From assembly GCA_001247695.2 (NCBI GenBank), contig LGRX02027028.1:28952-92951 (forward strand): a DNA stretch of 64,000 nucleotides. Direction: 5' to 3'. Below are positions 10,190 to 21,912 of the stretch, piece by piece (the first letter of the stretch is position 1; each line of letters begins with the position of its first letter). This stretch comes from Cymbomonas tetramitiformis. Lineage: Eukaryota > Chlorophyta > Pyramimonadophyceae > Pyramimonadales > Pyramimonadaceae. Both the position numbers and the translations under genes were made by a program. Below the pieces are notes generated by a model. It made no database searches, was not told the origin of the DNA, and worked only from the letters and a program-made list of their open reading frames with translations.

Positions 10190-11340
10190 CTAAAAACAAA
10201 ACACAGCACAAAAATACCTTCAGCTAATTGTCTAACTGAGTGTGTGTGATTTATATGTTATATATGGTATATCGGTATGTTTACATACATGTATTATATT
10301 CGTACATAATAATGAGGTAAGTATATATATATATCCACCTTCTTCCCCCCTCAAGGAAGTGTGTGATATAGTGGCAGTTGTCAATTGCCAATACCTCATA
10401 AATAGCATGCATTCCATATAGGAAGCATCTGTTACAGTTCTTGGGTTGTTGCCCGATATATAATCATGTCTGTGTCGAAAACAGCATGATATTTTGATGC
10501 CAGTGTGTGCATGCTGTAACCATTGAAATCTCCGCACACACATATTTTGCACACATCACTATGCTTCTGATAAGCATGAATGCTGATGATTATTCATGAT
10601 CTATCATATTGAGTATGTATCCACAGCAGTATAACGATCACGTGTCCACAGCAGCATAACAATCATGTGTCCACAGCATCCCTGCAAGTATACAATCATT
10701 CTGCAGAGGATTTTGACGCGCGTACACATATGTATTTCTCACTGCATGTAGACTCATCGGGAATCGTACGCGCTAAAATCGAGCGTTCATCGCATCTGAT
10801 GAAATCATGGAAAATGCATATCGTGCTGACAAGCTAAAAATCATTGTACGCGCTGATTATTGCGAACAGTGCGAAAGGATCATTTGCAAAAATCGATTGC
10901 TGATGTACGTCGCATACTGATGATTGCGAGCGCGCTGTTATACGAAATTATGTGCGTCCAGTCGCACTTGATGAAATCATATGTGCTGACGATCATTTTC
11001 ATTCGCGCATCTTAATCTCGCATACTGTGACATTCCTGCAATTTTTGACATCACTGCATGCGTTCGTACACCGTGCGCACACCTTGTCGCTTATAAAATC
11101 AAGACGACTTCTCTGCTGACGCTATTTGCTGCGATTATGTTCGCGATGAAAAATCTCCTCGCACAATCTCTGCGCTGTCGATTATTCGAGCGTACAGATA
11201 TCAATATTCGCTGTGCAGATATTCAGTATCACTGCGAGCGCTGTCGCTTATGCGCCCACCTGCAAACCTGCGAACAATATGAAATATACTATGTCTGTCG
11301 CTGCACCAACTTGAGTTCTCGTATCGTGCCTTGACGAGTT
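10190..11340 (-). other. 5' leader of the gypsy element
   Basis: Non-coding stretch of about 1.1 kb between the LTR and gag. It is rich in short CGC/GCG-containing words such as TGCGATTATGTTCGCG. A polypurine-like block on the minus strand near 10340-10360 recurs at 35745-35765 and 37155-37178 in the decayed relative. Confidence 0.6.
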
Positions 11341-11360
11341 TCTTTCAGAATACCATTATG
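11341..11360 (-). other. Primer binding site candidate
   Basis: Directly after the 5' LTR (two to three bases away) the minus strand reads TGGTATTCTGAAAG. A TGG start at this place is what is expected for pairing with the CCA end of a tRNA. I cannot tell which tRNA from the remaining bases. Confidence 0.55.
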
Positions 11361-11984
11361 TTAGGGCTGATATGCGAGCCCACAAATATTATACAATATA
11401 CAAGTAAACACTGCAAAGTTGGACAGCGATGCGAGTGTACGTAATAGCGGGTTGTGAGTGCAGTCTCTGTATGAAGATCTGCTGAAGCCCAACGCTTCCT
11501 CACTTTATACCATATGTCTCCTATCATCATAGATAGTACCGCCTTTGGGTTGTGAACCCGAGACATAGGTTGAACGACCCGCATTGTGGTAACGACTAGT
11601 TCGTTCATGCTGCGCATGCGTGTTCCGCACATGCTAAAAGCGAAGATGGTTCTTGTTTGTACTTTCAAGATGTATCTTTGCTTTGCCATCTTCGAGTTCG
11701 ACGTACGAACTCTCGATGACAAGGTCATTCAAGTCTTTCCTTGAATAATGACAGATGATGTGACATTACCATCTGGCGACATGTACAGTCATCGTCGACC
11801 GTACTGACGACTGTCATAATAATATATGACGCGACCGACTGTCATAATAATGTATGACGCGACCGACTGTCATAATAATATATGACACGACCGACATGAC
11901 ATGATATGACATGGTATGACATGTCTGACAGGTATGACACGTATGACATGTATGCCACATATGTCATCGGTCATGACCCTGACA
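11361..11984 (-). repeat. 5' LTR of the gypsy element
   Basis: This is the partner of 3836-4461. The transcription start should lie inside it and read leftwards. It is followed, on the minus strand, by a primer-binding-site candidate. Confidence 0.95.
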
Positions 11985-12023
11985 GTTCAGGCTTTGCGAT
12001 TGGTTATAATGCACAATCGTAAT

Positions 12024-13258
12024 ATGCTATGCGATTTTTTTCTGTTTACAATTACGGAAATCCGAGCACACCATGTGGAAGCCCGCGGAGAGCGCTACAA
12101 AGTTACTTGCTCGGAATCTAAATTTAGAGCAGTAACGGCACTGTACGAAGTACGAAGTCCTTGCCCAAATCAAGATTTCGAGCAAGTAACTTTAAAGCGC
12201 TCTCCGCGGGCTTCCACGCGGTGCAAGGCCCGGTATCGCGATTTTTTGAACTGATCGAATAACAATGAATAAGTCATTCGAACTTATCGATTGATATTGA
12301 TAAGTCATTCCAACTTATCAATTGATATTGATAAGGCATTCGAACTTATCGACTGATTTGAATAACAAAAGCCAACCCGATTAATCACGATAACTATTGA
12401 TAGTGCACCGGATACCTATCGATAACACATCCGAGAACAAACTAGTTTACACGGTATTAATAGAGGCCATTAAACTATGTTCTAGGGTCCCTTCACTCAC
12501 ACTCTTGCGTAAATCTGAATGCATCTGCCCACATGCACTAAATGTGCGTTCTACCCCAGGTGGACGAGTAGGGGGAGCGCTAAAATTTGGCGTGCCATCC
12601 TAAACATGTTTGGCAACTTCTCCTTGTGCTCCAACCACCATTTCATGATGTCAGTATCAACGTCGTCGCTACCGTGGCAGTCGAAAGGGTTCTTTTGCGT
12701 CCTCTTCACGGGCCCCTTTCCTTGTGCGAGCAACACGACCTCGTCGGTTTTTTGGCGCTTAGGCCCTTTTCCACGACCACGACCCATCGATTCAAGAAAT
12801 GCGGTTGCGGAACTAGTGGTCCCTCCGATTTTACCCCCTATATGTATCGTCTATACGAAGGCCAAGTGTAGGTTGCGCTCCCATCTTTGATCTTAGGATT
12901 GACGATATCCAAGAGTTCACCGGTTGGATCGATATATCATGAAATTTCATGATATATCAGGATTTCGCGCCCTGTACAGCGCCTTGTACAACGGTGCATA
13001 ATTATCGATATGTACCACGCACGCGACATATCGATTAATCGATTGCAAAAACGTGTTTGGACTAATCGATTGATATTGATAAGTCATTCGAACTTATCGA
13101 TTGATAATGATATTTTTGATAAGTGGTTTGAACTTATCGATCGATAAGGATAAGTCGGATTAATCGATTAATCGGACTTATCGTGTTATCGATACCGGGC
13201 CTTGACGCGGTGTGCTCAGATTTTCGAAATTATAAATGGGGAAAAAATCGCATAGCAT
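12024..13258. mobile_element. Foldback element interrupted by a hAT deletion derivative
   Basis: The left arm 12024-12114 is the reverse complement, at high identity, of a right arm split into 12179-12215 and 13205-13258. Shared landmarks are CTATGCGAT at the outer ends, GAGCACACC, and GGAAGCCCGCGGAGAGCGCT inside. Removing the inserted hAT element and one copy of its TSD restores a continuous right arm, so the foldback was there first. No coding capacity. Confidence 0.85.
12224..13204 (-). mobile_element. Non-autonomous hAT element: internal deletion derivative of the chromodomain-hAT family
   Basis: The 981-bp element has TIRs CAAGGCCCGGTATCG and an exact 8-bp target duplication ACGCGGTG (12216-12223 and 13205-13212). 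On the minus strand, from 12787, it encodes the same N-terminus as the transposase at 37641 (a basic start, then VVLLAQGKGPVKRTQ and GSDDV). It then jumps directly to the C-terminal hAT dimerisation region (MKWWLEHKEKLPNM, then GVERTFSACGQMHSDLRK in another frame). The chromodomain, zinc finger and catalytic core are missing. It is therefore a classic deletion derivative that could be moved by the full-length relative. The outer parts consist of degenerate copies of CGATAAGTCNTTCGAACTTATCGATTG. Confidence 0.93.
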
Positions 13259-14053
13259 TTAACGGTTTCAGTTTTAGATATGCATTTGTTAATGAAATGA
13301 CTCGAGAACCACACGTGACTCTAACCGGTAGATCGGAAAAGCTTACAGCGCGCGAAAGACACATGTTTTGACGCGCGATACAGTACAGTGTTAAGGACGA
13401 TTCCGGCTGAATTACTGAGGACAGACGGCCATACTGTACAGGTACTGGTGTACACGGTACAGTACAGTAATCCTTTGGACTACCTCAACCTGCACTGGAA
13501 AGCGTGGAACGCCGCTGCCAGTTCCGAACTCGCATTCGAGATCGCTCGAGACATCGCGTCGAGCGGCCCTCTCGCTCATCCATGGTTGAAAGTATCCGTT
13601 GAAGAAATCAAGTTCCCAGTTCAGGCGCAAACAGCGCAACGACACACGAGCGACAGCTGTGACATCATCCAAGTAAGCTAGTAAGATTATTGCTTTTGTT
13701 ACGAATAACAGCCGGAAGCTTACGTTTTCAAGCATAGGTGGTATATTTCCGACCAATTTCTGTGTTGTTAGTAGTGAAGAATTTGGTGAGCGTCGGGTTT
13801 TGTCGCGCGAAGAGTATGCGATAGTGGGCTGTGGTATCGTCCTTAGGAGTGAACTATTGTGAAGCAGCTTTTGACTTACTACAAGCGGACAAAATGAGGC
13901 ATTTGGTAAGCACCGTTCCACGTGGTTTCTGCGTGTCTCTTGTGGATTCGAGTGTTTTTAACAACTGATGACTCTCTACGACTCTTTTTTTGATACACAC
14001 GACTGGTTGGTCCTCCTCATTTATTGTTGAGTTTTGCTCCTCACAATTGTTTG
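13259..14053. other. Upstream region of the coiled-coil gene, no supported gene
   Basis: Open frames at 13388-13681 (+) and 13412-13921 (-) overlap each other and show no family resemblance. The promoter and 5' untranslated region of the following gene should lie here, but I see no clear core-promoter motif. Confidence 0.4.
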
Positions 14054-17000
14054 ATGCAGATCTCAACGCCACGCCCGCTTGCAAATAAGGAGAACGCCCA
14101 GGACGCTGCGTCTTTGGACGACCATCAGGACGTGAAAGCAAGTCCCGCCAAGTCCACACCACTATCATACGATGATAGAGCTCTAAAGGACAGAAAATTG
14201 GACTTTGTTTCGAATGTAATCGAAACTAAGCTTGCAGCGCAGAAAGAGGACCATGATAAGCAAGTTTCCAGGATTCTGGAGCAATCTAGGTGAGCGTTAG
14301 TCGATAACTTTTCTTCTTATATTTCGAATTTTCGTCAGGAACTGCATTTTGATCTGGATACTTCGGTGCATATTTTCTTACTGTTAAATAATTTCACACT
14401 TGTAATGCCGGTTTCCATCAGGCTATTGGTGTCTAAGCTGAAGGAGGAGAAAAGCGAATTGGAAAGCAGTATCGCTACGCAGCAAAAAAGTCATTCAGCG
14501 GAGATTTATTCCCTCAAAACTCAAGTCAAGAAGCTGTTGGCAGAGAGTGAAGAGGAGGAGTACAGTGATACTGAAGATGCGTCCCCAAAAGTCATTGACA
14601 CGACTGCTCAGCTCTCCCACAATGGTGATAAAGATTCATCCGTCGAGGTTAGCTCTCCCTGCGCCTTGAAATCTTATTTCTTATTTGTGTTCTTCTTGAA
14701 AATATGCGGTACGACTAACTCCCTCGCAACCACAAATCTTCCTCAGCATCGGTCATGCGAGAAATCTGGCAATAAGATATTTTGCTTATACTGAAGGTTT
14801 CAGCCAGCGCGACCTGTCATTTTGCTTCACACATCGTTTCAAAAATTCAGAATAGTCGATCTTGCCTTTTCATCGTACTGACAGGAAAACAAGTTAAGGG
14901 TGGAGAATGCCCGCCTTGAAGAGGAACGCGACGACCTGCGAGAAAAGCTCGAGGGCGCGGAGAAAGCACATGAACAAGTTCTCACCGCCTTACAGGTCCC
15001 GGCCACGGATGGGTCTTGGCTTTGCTGTTATTGTCCCGCACGCCTCGTCTCGTGTTTTGCTGGGAGAAACGTGTAACCCTCATGCTTGCTCAGCTCCCAG
15101 TCTTGCGTCTGTCACGCTATGCTAGTGGTAGACCCGAGGTTCCGTTTATTGTGCAAGAATCCGTTGACACAGTCCAGAGAGAACGGGAAGTATACTAGAA
15201 TCAGATATGGGACACTAAAGCAAAAGTTGCTTCTTGTCGCCCTCCTTTCCTATGCTCATGGGGCTCCCCTCACTCCTGACGGTAGGGAGAGTGTTTCTCC
15301 AGGGCAAGCTGCTCGGGCTGCGGGAGGCGCAAGAGAAGGAGCTCGCTCATCTCCAGGTGGCGTTCCGGACTCTACACCGCCTGACGGGACATCACGTCTG
15401 GAGCTGACACGGGACTATCCTGGAAACTCTGCTTGGAATCTAGACACAGAGCCCGCCCCCAACAACAAGCCTGCATCCGCCCTCTTCCTGGTGTCACTTT
15501 CTTACCGAGTGTAACAGATATCATGCTCAGCTGTTTTGCTTTCCGGCGGCTGCTTTCTTGCGAAAATCTGAAGTCTATGGACGGGGTCACCCTCCAGGAG
15601 GAAAGAGACCAGGCCCTACAAGCCACGTCAGCACTCCAAGCAGAGCTTGCCGAAGCACGTGCCAAGAGCACTGGGCCCGGCCCGGATCGAGCCAACACGG
15701 ACGTGCAGGCCCTCATCGCGCAGCATGCGAAGGAGCTGGCCGTTGCGCAGGTTGGTGTTTCCGGTCCTAGGATACCCTTCTGTTCGGCAGGTTATGATGT
15801 GCTAACCTCGACCCAATGGCCGGAAACATGTCTGAGGCAAGTTATATCAACTATACTTTTCCTGAAAATGGCTTGCAAGATACTGCGCGGAATGTCTCAT
15901 TTGTGTGAAAGTTTGTGCAGGGCGGGCATGTCCCGTGTTGTGAGTTGAAGTGGCCTTTGGGGACCTGCAGGCGCACGCACAGGGGCAGCTGATTGCGCTT
16001 GAGGAGGAGCACGAGAGCCATATCGAGGAAGTCCGCAACAAGCTAATGGAGCTGCATCAGGTATACCACTTGCTCTCACGCTCGCAGTCGCCTGCTCCTT
16101 GCGCCTGTGTACTTGGTGCCATACACTTCCCGCTCAGTCGGGCGAACACAGCCTCTGCTGGGCTGGTTCCTTTCACTCAGGCAACCACGGCTTCTGCTGG
16201 GCTGGGTATTTACGCACTCACGCAAACACGGCTGCTGCTGGGCTGGTTCCTTTCACTCAGGCAACCACGGCTGCTGCTGGGTTGGGTTTACACCCACGCA
16301 AACACGGCTGCGTTGGGCTGGCTTCTTTCACTCAGGCAACCATGGCTGCTGCTGGGCTGCTTCTTTCCACTCAGGAGAACACGGCCTCTGCTGGGTTGGG
16401 GCTGTCGCGGGGCAGATGGAGTGTTGATATCTTAGATGTGAATGCTCGGCTTTGATAGGATTCTGTAGCTGTTGCTCCGTTGGCTCAGCATTTTTTTTTC
16501 ACACCAGGCGACGAATCGTATGTCTGAAACAGGAACATTTGGTGCCTCTTCACAGCGGTGGGCGTGTGGGCCATGCTGCGGCCCAAATGCCAGTCCGTGA
16601 TGGCGCTGGGCGATGGGGTGGCTGGTGGACGGTGGGTGCACCAAACGCAGGAAGAGCTCGCGATTGTGCACGAGGAGAATGAGAAGGATATCGTGATGGT
16701 TCAGGACAAGGTGATGGCAGTGTACGACCTGCAGCTGAAGGATCTGAAGCGTGCTCACAAGAAGCAGCTCCGGGCACTGAAGAAGCAGCTCCGGCCCGAC
16801 AGCGCGGAGGGAGAGGTGTTGCGGTCCTCGGTGGAGTCCCAGGATGGGGAGAAGCCAGAGGAGGAGGAGGAGGACAAGCCCGAGTATTCCATGAGCAGGG
16901 CCTTCCAGTTGGTGGAACAGGAGCGCCGCCAGGGCAAGGCACGTCTCGTCGAGCAGGAAACGGCGCACCGCGCCGCGCTGTCTGCCGTCGAGATGCGGCT

Positions 17001-20000
17001 AGCGGACTGCCAGGTGGCGTGGGCGAGTAAGGAGGCCAAGCTCTCGGAGCAGGTGACGCAACTGCAGGCAGCCGTGGAGGCGGAACATGGAGGCGCGGAC
17101 GCACAGGTGCCTCCTTTGCGGCCTGTGCCATCTCTGCGAGGCTCGCCCGCACAAGCTAGGTGCATCACGCTGGTACAGGGGTGCACAACTTGGGCCCGGG
17201 TTGAGCCAGTATTGGGCGGATCGACAAAATCCCCGGGCATATCCCCTAGGTACCGAGTGCTCGGACCTGCCAAGATTCTTAGTGGCTCGCTGTGCCTGGT
17301 GTTCTGGTGCATGCAGGCATACAAGTACGGGGTTGTTCTGAGGGACGGTGCGGGCGGGAAGCATGGCACCAGATGGTGCCTTTGCGCTCTTCCACGGGGA
17401 GGGAAGTGGGGGATCGCTGCCGGGCTAGGCACTTCCCCCCGAGTGGATGGCACGGATGCAGGCACAGCTCAGTGCTGAGCTGAGCATCCTGGGTGTGCGC
17501 AAGGCAGGCTGGCGAGCTGGAGGCGGTGCGCGGCCAGCTGGCATCGCAGCAGAAGGCTCATGACAGCCATGTCAGAGCGCTTCGGGAGGAGCTGGCAGCG
17601 CTGTTCCAGGAGCAGATCACCGACCTCCAGAAGGCACACGAACAGGTGCGGCCTGGGTTCTCCGTGTCCTGGCCATCTCCTCCTTTGGATGCTGCCCCCA
17701 TGGGTGCCCCTATCTGGGCGGAGTCCTGACCCTCTCTGGCGGTCCCTTGCACTCCCTTATGCGATATGCCTTAATCCGCCAGACATCACTGTGTCCGCAG
17801 CGCAGTGGAATATGAGCTGAGGCCGCCTTGCGCCCTACATGGGCTGAATAGCCTCAATGTGGGCGTGCGCGCCCAACGCAACAGGCTCACGCCAAGCTGC
17901 ATGAGCTCAGCAGTTCTTGTGTGGTGGTGGCCGTTGGATCTGCAGGATGCGCAGAAGCTGGAGGCAGAGAAGGAAACCCATGAGAAGAGCATCGTGGCTC
18001 TCAAGGATGAGCACGTGCTGGAGCTGACGAACTTGAAGGTCCGTCCTTGATCACGTGTGGCCCTGCGAGTGCGAGTTGGGAATCACGCCATGGCGCAGGC
18101 GTTTCCCTGGCGTCTCTCGCACGAGAATGCCGCCCTCTCGAGGTGCCAGGTCTTGCTGTAGCGTGGTGCCGCGTCTTCCTCTCCACAGTGGTGATGGAAT
18201 GTTGGAGTACGGTGGCAGAAATCGCACGCCCAAGCATCGGAGATATCTGGGCGGCAGCAGCAATTTCTTAAGCAGCAGTTGCTGAATACGGAGGAGGAAC
18301 TCAGCCAATTCCACGAGGGACATCAGGAGGAGCTGTCCATGTGCGCTTCCCTATTCTTATGGCTGCGTGTCCAGAGCCATTCAGCGAATCGATTCTTAAA
18401 TATGGAAGCCAAATCTCAAATCGGTCATTTTTTCCAGTGGGCGTTTTTCAGAACTGTGATCGTCATGCACTTGAGAATAGCTCGCGCCCATACCTAAGCG
18501 GCTTCGTGATTGGGTTTAAAATGCTAAAAACGCCCCCGTCCAATGAGAATTTTGTGGGTTTCGATATATGACTGGAAAGGGCTCGTCGAGCGCTACAAGA
18601 TAGTCGGCTTACTTTTTTAATCTGGCCAATGAGCGCGAAGGAAAAAGAAAGTTCGCGTATATTGGCCAAATCAAAAAAGTAAGCCGACCATCTTGTAGCT
18701 CTCGACGAGCCCTGTCCAGTTATATATTGAAACCTGCCGAATTCTCATTGGGCCGGGGCGTTTATAGCTTTTATACGCGTGTACTTGCATTTGACAAATT
18801 CCATATTTAAACGTTATTCCACCAGAAACGCAACAGGAAAAAGTCCTTGCGATTATATACCCCAAATCGTTGCCTCATTTACCTAATGTGTGCTGGATGG
18901 CTCTGGACACGCAGCCATACTATTCTGGCAACGCATCTCCTCCCTACGCGTGGGCCTTGCATAGCTGCACCCGGAGGCGTATGCAAGCCGCGCTCCCCTC
19001 CCATCCTGCTTCTGCTGTAGGGGCTGGAGCTCGCTGTGGGGACATTTGCTCACAGGCTGGGCAGTCATACGATCAAGATCGCTCGCCGGCACCAGCCTGG
19101 GATGTGACGTGAGGGCCGGTATTTGTGGAGGCAGGCTGGAAGAGGAGCTGGCAGACGCTAAGACTGAGCTTCTGCGCCGCCAGCAGGAGATGTGACGTGA
19201 GGGCCGGTATTTGTGGAGGCAGGCTGGAAGAGGAGCTGGCAGACGCTAAGACTGAGCTTCTGCGCCGCCAGCAGGAGAACATGGAGGTACCCGCTCTGCT
19301 TTCATTCCTCATTCCCTGGGATGTTTCTTTGGTTGGGTCCCTCCTCCTCCCGAGTGCGGTCGGGACGCCTTGTCCAGATGCGCTGTGTTGAAACGGATGT
19401 AGGTGTCCACGTCTTTACATGCTGCTGGGAACATTGGGGGAAGCGGTGGGAGCACCATTGGTTTGTGGCATCTTCCATGGAAGCCTCGAATTTGACGTGG
19501 GTGAGGCGGACCCTGCAGACCCTGGCAGCGCTCCGGGAGAAGAAAAGCTCCGAGGAGGCGAAGATGAGGGACTTGCAGGAGTCCCAAGAGAAGGTGAGCA
19601 CCCCGCGTGCAGAATAGCCTCTGGCTGCATACATTGAGCATCGCGCTTGTGAACTCACTCGAGTAGGCCTGCCCGCTGCTGCTGGGAGCCACATCGCCGT
19701 GTCTGCTCGTGCGCATGGGATTGCTAACGTCACGATGACGCTATGCGTATGTCCATTTGCGATAGTGAACCTGCCGTCACAGCGATTCTCCAGCGTGACA
19801 CGGTGCGCCAATGGATGGCGCGCCGATGCCAGCGCTGGCGCTGTTTGGCCGCTGCAGATTGCGGCCACGTCACATGCTTTAAGAAGCGCTTCAGTGCCGA
19901 TGCATTCAACGGATGGCTGGTGATGTGGTTGTAGGTGCTGATCACGGATCTTAAGATCAAGCACGCGGAAGAGTTGTCCTCTATCCAGGTAGGCCCTGCT

Positions 20001-21912
20001 GTCCCCCGGGCCTAGCTCTGAGGCGACATTGTGCTGCTCAGATCTGGTTTGTGTAAGGATGATGTTGGCGCGTGACTCGAAGCAATCCAGTGGTGCGTTT
20101 GGAGCATGCCAGGATATTCTCCGTCCTCAAGGTAAAAAGCATTAAACGTTGAATTCAACGAAGGGATCACTCGTGAAGTGCGGTGCGATTTTCAAGCTGT
20201 GTGCACTTGACGTCTTCGATTGATGACTGCAGGAATCCCTACTGCAGCAGCAGACACGGCACCAGGAGCAGATGGCGCAGGCGCAGGCGCAGGCAGCAAA
20301 GATCACGATGGAAGGCACGGCCGCTACGGAGGCACTGCAGCTACATGTCCGTCAGCTACAGATGAAGTGTGAGGCATTGCAACAGGAGGCAGAGGTGGCG
20401 AGTGACACGCACACGCAGCAGGTGGCATGCAACCGAGAGGAGCTGGATGTGGCACAGCGCAGGTGTGAGGCTCTGCAGGAGACTGTGACAGGCCTCGAGC
20501 AGAAGCTGGCTGTGGAAAGCGGGGCTCTTGCCGAGGTGAGGTGCTCCAGCTGCGCTGCTGCCCCACAGACCTGCCTACTTCGCTACAGCCCAATGGAGCA
20601 TGGACCTGAGTAGACAATTCATCTTTCGACACTCTTTCCGCAGATTTTGGTGACATGATCTTCCATCAATCCGGTGCACATGCTGTTCATGCTGTCAACT
20701 AAGTGCGCGGATTTCACATAAGTATATTGAACTTTCGTGACGTTGATGCTGTGATGGCAGGAATTAGCGAAACTGGAGGTGCAATTGCGAGTAGCGAATG
20801 AAGAAGCCGAGGCAGCGCGCGAGTCACTTGTGGCGGAGTACACCCAGGCATTGGCGGCGGCGCGTGAGGCCCACAAGGAAGAGATGCGTGTCGAATGCTG
20901 TGCCGCAGAGCAGCTGCGGGAGGGTTACTTCGAGCAGGTAGCAGAGTTGGAGCAGGTGCTTGCTTCGCAACGCGAGGCGCATGCGGTGGAGGTGGCGGCG
21001 GTGCGCGATGCAGCAGAGGTGCAGAAGGGAGACGTCGTGGTTGAGCAGCAGCGTTTGAAGGAAGTCATCACCGGACTCGAGCAACTCCTAGCAGCCGCTG
21101 AGGAGAAAAAGCAGGAGCTGGCGGGGAGTTTGGAGAACATGGAAACGGAGCGCACGGCACTACAGGCACAGGCGGCGGAGAAGGAGGAGCATATCACTGC
21201 TGAAATGCGTGAGGCGGAACAGGCTGGGGCAACGCTGGCGGCGCAGCTTGCCGAGGAGCGTGAGAGACGGGTTGAGCAAACAAAGGAGATAAATGAGTGT
21301 CACGCTGCCAAGGTGGCGAAGCTACAAAATGCACACGCGGGCGAGATTGCGCGGCGGGACGCAGTGATTGCTGAAGTGAAGCGAGCTGCAGCGTCGAATG
21401 GACAGACTCATGAGTGTGAGGTGCAGGCACTGAAGGTGAGAGCCCTTGCCACCATCTGGCCCAAATCTGAAGATCCACGCTCACTGTGGAATAAAGTGGA
21501 AATCACTGTACACACAATGCAGGTGTGTTATTCAGGTTCACAAGCCCAAGCACTGACGAAGGGGGGCTGGTTGCAGGATGCTCTCGTGGCGCACATGGAG
21601 GTATTCAAGACACAGGAGGAGCTTGCCCTGGCGGAGGAAACAATGGCAAAACCAAGCGCAGCCGCGTACCATCAGATAGTTCAGTATCTACTGGATTCCT
21701 CCATCCTTACAAAGGAAGGGATGGAGCAGATTTCTACGGAGCGTAAGATGCAGCTCTCGTTCCTGGTGTTTGGTGTTATTGGCAGCGCAGTGCGGAAAGG
21801 TGGGCGCAGCCCTCACTTGACACGTATGGGAACGATGATGGAGCAAGCTGGTTTTTTGGGGCTGGTTGGCTCCATCGTAGCCTTCTCTGGGTACCGCAGT
21901 CTCAATAAATAG
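14054..21912 (+). CDS. Long coiled-coil protein, golgin-like, 16 exons, 1,042 residues
   Basis: Hand-spliced exons: 14054-14289, 14422-14647, 14885-14995, 15303-15356, 15598-15750, 15971-16060, 16651-17106, 17508-17645, 17946-18038, 18276-18340, 19223-19286, 19519-19593, 19935-19988, 20233-20535, 20761-21435, 21577-21912. All junctions are GT-AG and phases agree (3,129 nt). The N-terminus has a possible KEN box (residues 12-14). Nearly everything else is Glu/Gln/Ala/Leu-rich heptad sequence (exon 15, for example), so a rod-like dimer is expected. The last about 60 residues change character: two hydrophobic stretches (MQLSFLVFGVIGSAV and AGFLGLVGSIVAF) around a basic segment, which could be a membrane anchor. 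An AATAAA overlaps the last codons and the TAG stop. Function as an organelle tether or structural protein is inference; no named family is recognised. Confidence 0.82.
16140..16420 (+). repeat. Minisatellite inside intron 6 of the coiled-coil gene
   Basis: Irregular tandem copies of a unit containing CTGCTGGGCTGG followed by TTTCACTCAGGCAACCACGG. Open frames across it are products of the repeat and not exons, since the flanking exons end and start at good splice sites outside it. Confidence 0.85.
18358..18919. mobile_element. Foldback MITE in intron 10 of the coiled-coil gene
   Basis: The 562-bp element begins TATGGCTGCGTGTCC and ends with its reverse complement. It is flanked by a 7-bp direct repeat CTATTCT (18351-18357 and 18920-18926). 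The inner halves (about 18520-18625 and 18660-18765) form long inverted arms with landmarks GGCTCGTCGAG and AAGTAAGCCGAC. It lies wholly within an intron. It has no coding capacity, and the superfamily is not clear from a 7-bp TSD. Confidence 0.85.
19101..19276 (+). repeat. 88-bp tandem duplication covering exon 11 and its acceptor
   Basis: 19101-19188 and 19189-19276 are essentially identical. Each contains the 3' splice site and most of exon 11 (LEEELADAKTELLRRQQE). Only the second copy runs on to a donor (ATGGAG then GTACCC at 19287). 88 is not a multiple of three, so using the first copy's exon would need a donor that is not evident. Confidence 0.92.

Larger units (their letters stand above)
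3836..11984 (-). mobile_element. Complete Ty3/gypsy (chromovirus-type) LTR retrotransposon with internal pol deletion
   Basis: The 8,149-bp element is bounded by two near-identical LTRs (3836-4461 and 11361-11984), each TG...CA, and by a perfect 5-bp target duplication GTTCA at 3831-3835 and 11985-11989. Coding is on the minus strand. From 5' to 3' it has a leader, gag (from 10189), CCHC nucleocapsid and aspartic protease (to 7734), truncated RT, integrase, and a C-terminal chromodomain (to 5490). The near identity of the LTRs and the intact TSD indicate a recent insertion, although RT catalysis and RNase H are missing. Movement must then have used enzymes from a related element, or the deletion happened after insertion. 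Confidence 0.93.

Noticed and set aside
13388..13921. Overlapping plus and minus frames upstream of the coiled-coil gene
   Set aside because: Neither has a domain or splice context, and both strands are open over the same bases.
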